DNA of 11,499 nt, from assembly GCA_025966295.1 (NCBI GenBank), contig JAOPVD010000192.1, positions 1 to 11,499 on the forward strand, read 5' to 3'. This document shows, in pieces, positions 9,971-11,499 of this stretch. Every line of letters starts with the position of its first letter. The stretch's first letter is position 1. The position numbers were made by a program, and so were the translations under genes. The stretch comes from Frankiales bacterium (GTDB lineage Bacteria; Actinomycetota; Actinomycetes; Mycobacteriales; SCTD01). The notes below the pieces were generated by a model. That model made no database searches, was not told where the DNA came from, and saw nothing but the letters and a program-made list of their open reading frames with translations.

Positions 9971-11499
9971 GTGACCAGTCCGGCCGAGCGCTACGCCGCC
10001 TTCCGGGCCTCCCAGGGTGGCCCCGCCCTCGCGGAGTTCGAGGTCGGCTACCCCTTCGGCCTCGACGCCTTCCAGCGGGTCGCCTGCCGGGCGCTCGAGG
10101 ACGGCCGCGGCGTGCTGGTCGCGGCGCCCACCGGTGCCGGCAAGACCGTGGTCGGCGAGTTCGCCGTGCACCTGGCGCTCCGGGCCGGCCGCAAGTGCTT
10201 CTACACCACCCCCATCAAGGCGCTGTCCAACCAGAAGTACGCCGACCTGGCGGCCCGGCACGGTTCGGACAAGGTCGGCCTGCTGACCGGCGACACCGCC
10301 GTGAACGGCGACGCGGACGTGGTGGTCATGACCACCGAGGTCCTGCGCAACATGCTCTACAGCCGCAGCGACGCGCTGCGCGGCCTCGGCCACGTCGTGA
10401 TGGACGAGGTGCACTACCTCGCCGACCGGGCCCGCGGAGCGGTCTGGGAAGAGGTGATCATCCACCTCCCGGACGACGTCATCCTCACCTCGCTGTCGGC
10501 CACCGTCAGCAACGCCGAGGAGTTCGCGGACTGGCTGGTCACCGTCCGCGGCGACACCGAGGTGGTCGTCGAGGAGCACCGGCCGGTGCCGCTGTTCCAG
10601 CACGTGCTGCTCGGCCAGCGGCTCTACGACCTGTTCGACGAGCGCGGCGAGGTCAACCCCGAGCTGGTACGGCGCAGCCGGGACGAGGACCGCTGGAAGC
10701 CGCGGGAGCGCGGCGCCCGCCCGCCCCGGCCGTCCGTGCCACGCCGGCCGGACGTGCTGCTGCGGCTGGACCAGGACGGGCTGCTGCCCGCCATCACCTT
10801 CATCTTCAGCCGGGCCGGCTGCGCGGCCGCGGTGGAGCAGTGCCTGCGGGCCGGCCTGAAGCTCAACACCGCCGAGGAGCGCGACGCGGTCCGCCGGCAC
10901 GTCGAGCGGCGCACCGCCGACATCCCCCGCGAGGACCTCCGGGTGCTCGGCTACTGGGAGTGGCTGGAGGGCCTGGAGCGCGGCTTGGCCGCCCACCACG
11001 CCGGCATGCTGCCGACCTTCAAGGAGGTCGTCGAGGAGCTGTTCGTCGAGGGCCTGGTCAAGGCCGTCTTCGCCACCGAGACGCTCGCGCTCGGCATCAA
11101 CATGCCGGCCCGGTCGGTCGTGCTCGAGAAGCTCGTGAAGTGGAACGGCGAGGCGCACGTCGACGTGACGCCGGGGGAGTACACCCAGCTCACCGGCCGG
11201 GCCGGCCGGCGCGGCATCGACGTCGAGGGCCACGCGGTCGTGCTGTGGCAGCCCGGCTTCGACCCGAAGCAGGTCGCCGGGCTGGCCTCGACCCGCACCT
11301 ACCCGCTGAAGTCGTCGTTCCGGCCGTCGTACAACATGGCCGTCAACCTGGTCGGGGCGGTCGGGCGGGAGCCGGCACGGGCGCTGCTGGAGAGCTCGTT
11401 CGCGCAGTTCCAGGCCGACCGCTCGGTGGTCGGGCTGGCCCGGCAGGTGACCCGCAACCTCGACGCGCTCGAGGGCTACGCCGAGGGCATGACCTGCCA
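9971..11499 (+). CDS. helY: Ski2/Mtr4-like DEAD/DEAH-box RNA helicase HelY (C-terminus beyond window edge)
   Basis: The 509 codons present form the ATPase core of a superfamily 2 helicase; the right edge cuts it before the C-terminal region. Motifs in order: a Q-like F34-Q35 region, Walker A APTGAGKT (52-59), TTPIKALSNQK (motif Ia), Walker B DEVH (145-148), SAT (176-178), and in the second RecA-like domain AHHAGMLP, ATETLALGINMPA and QLTGRAGRRG (406-415, motif VI). The insert between the domains (about 215-280) is rich in arginine and proline. Together with the GINMPA and GRAGRRG wording this marks the Ski2/Mtr4 group, which unwinds RNA in eukaryotes. M. tuberculosis helY (Rv2092c) sits next to tatC in the same way. 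The RNA target is unknown. The GTG start is supported by the TAGCCT box 6 bases upstream; GTG 9968 is the alternative. Confidence 0.93.
   Translation, partial: MTSPAERYAAFRASQGGPALAEFEVGYPFGLDAFQRVACRALEDGRGVLVAAPTGAGKTVVGEFAVHLALRAGRKCFYTTPIKALSNQKYADLAARHGSDKVGLLTGDTAVNGDADVVVMTTEVLRNMLYSRSDALRGLGHVVMDEVHYLADRARGAVWEEVIIHLPDDVILTSLSATVSNAEEFADWLVTVRGDTEVVVEEHRPVPLFQHVLLGQRLYDLFDERGEVNPELVRRSRDEDRWKPRERGARPPRPSVPRRPDVLLRLDQDGLLPAITFIFSRAGCAAAVEQCLRAGLKLNTAEERDAVRRHVERRTADIPREDLRVLGYWEWLEGLERGLAAHHAGMLPTFKEVVEELFVEGLVKAVFATETLALGINMPARSVVLEKLVKWNGEAHVDVTPGEYTQLTGRAGRRGIDVEGHAVVLWQPGFDPKQVAGLASTRTYPLKSSFRPSYNMAVNLVGAVGREPARALLESSFAQFQADRSVVGLARQVTRNLDALEGYAEGMTC

Noticed and set aside
9920..11233. 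437-residue minus-strand frame opposite helY
   Set aside because: The helicase motifs on the plus strand are unmistakable; this frame is an antisense artefact.

Overview
The window is high-GC, densely coded actinobacterial chromosome. The diagnostic block is the pupylation and Tat neighbourhood: pafA, an FKBP-type isomerase, pafB, pafC, tatA, tatC and a HelY-type helicase, in the same relative order as the pafA-pafB-pafC-tatA-tatC-helY cluster of Mycobacterium tuberculosis. Pup ligase points to Actinomycetota. The GTG starts, the strong G/C preference at third codon positions and the TAGSST-type -10 boxes fit that. I would guess a Frankia/Geodermatophilus/Nocardioides-like lineage rather than a mycobacterium, but I cannot place it further.

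Layout. (1) Positions 1-1060, minus strand: the N-terminal 353 codons of a molybdopterin oxidoreductase of the nitrate reductase type, running off the left edge. (2) 1371-2177, plus strand: a GAF-ANTAR protein, a predicted signal-responsive RNA-binding antiterminator, divergent from the oxidoreductase. (3) 2178-2875: about 700 bases with no convincing gene, a strong hairpin and a few doubtful small ORFs. (4) 2876-4652: pafA and an FKBP-type peptidyl-prolyl isomerase. (5) 4645-6171, minus strand: a six-helix membrane adenylate/guanylate cyclase with HAMP domain, convergent with the FKBP gene and divergent from pafB. (6) 6195-8116: pafB-pafC, overlapping by four bases. (7) 8221-8761: a small zinc-ribbon protein and a one-helix membrane protein, neither with a known function. 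(8) 8811-9923: tatA-tatC. (9) 9971 to the right edge: a Ski2/Mtr4-like helicase (helY), cut off by the window.

How the genes relate. PafA attaches Pup to target lysines and so feeds the proteasome. PafB and PafC together form the WYL-domain transcription activator of the mycobacterial DNA-damage response. TatA and TatC form part of the twin-arginine export machine. The genes that usually precede pafA (dop, pup, prcB, prcA) are absent from the 2.8 kb to its left, which instead holds the oxidoreductase and ANTAR genes. Those genes have more A/T at third codon positions than pafA (by hand, 12 of 80 codons in each of the two left-hand genes against 5 of the first 80 in pafA), suggesting an accessory insertion or rearrangement joint just upstream of pafA.

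The most informative regulatory pattern is a recurring TAGSST-type -10 box (TAGGCT, TAGCCT or TAGCGT). It lies 6-8 bases before a start codon at five genes, implying leaderless mRNAs, and further upstream with a Shine-Dalgarno sequence at two more. At 6178-6187 two such boxes on opposite strands overlap, giving a compact bidirectional promoter between the cyclase gene and pafB. I see no tRNA, rRNA, CRISPR array or intact mobile element, and no clearly new defence or biosynthetic system.
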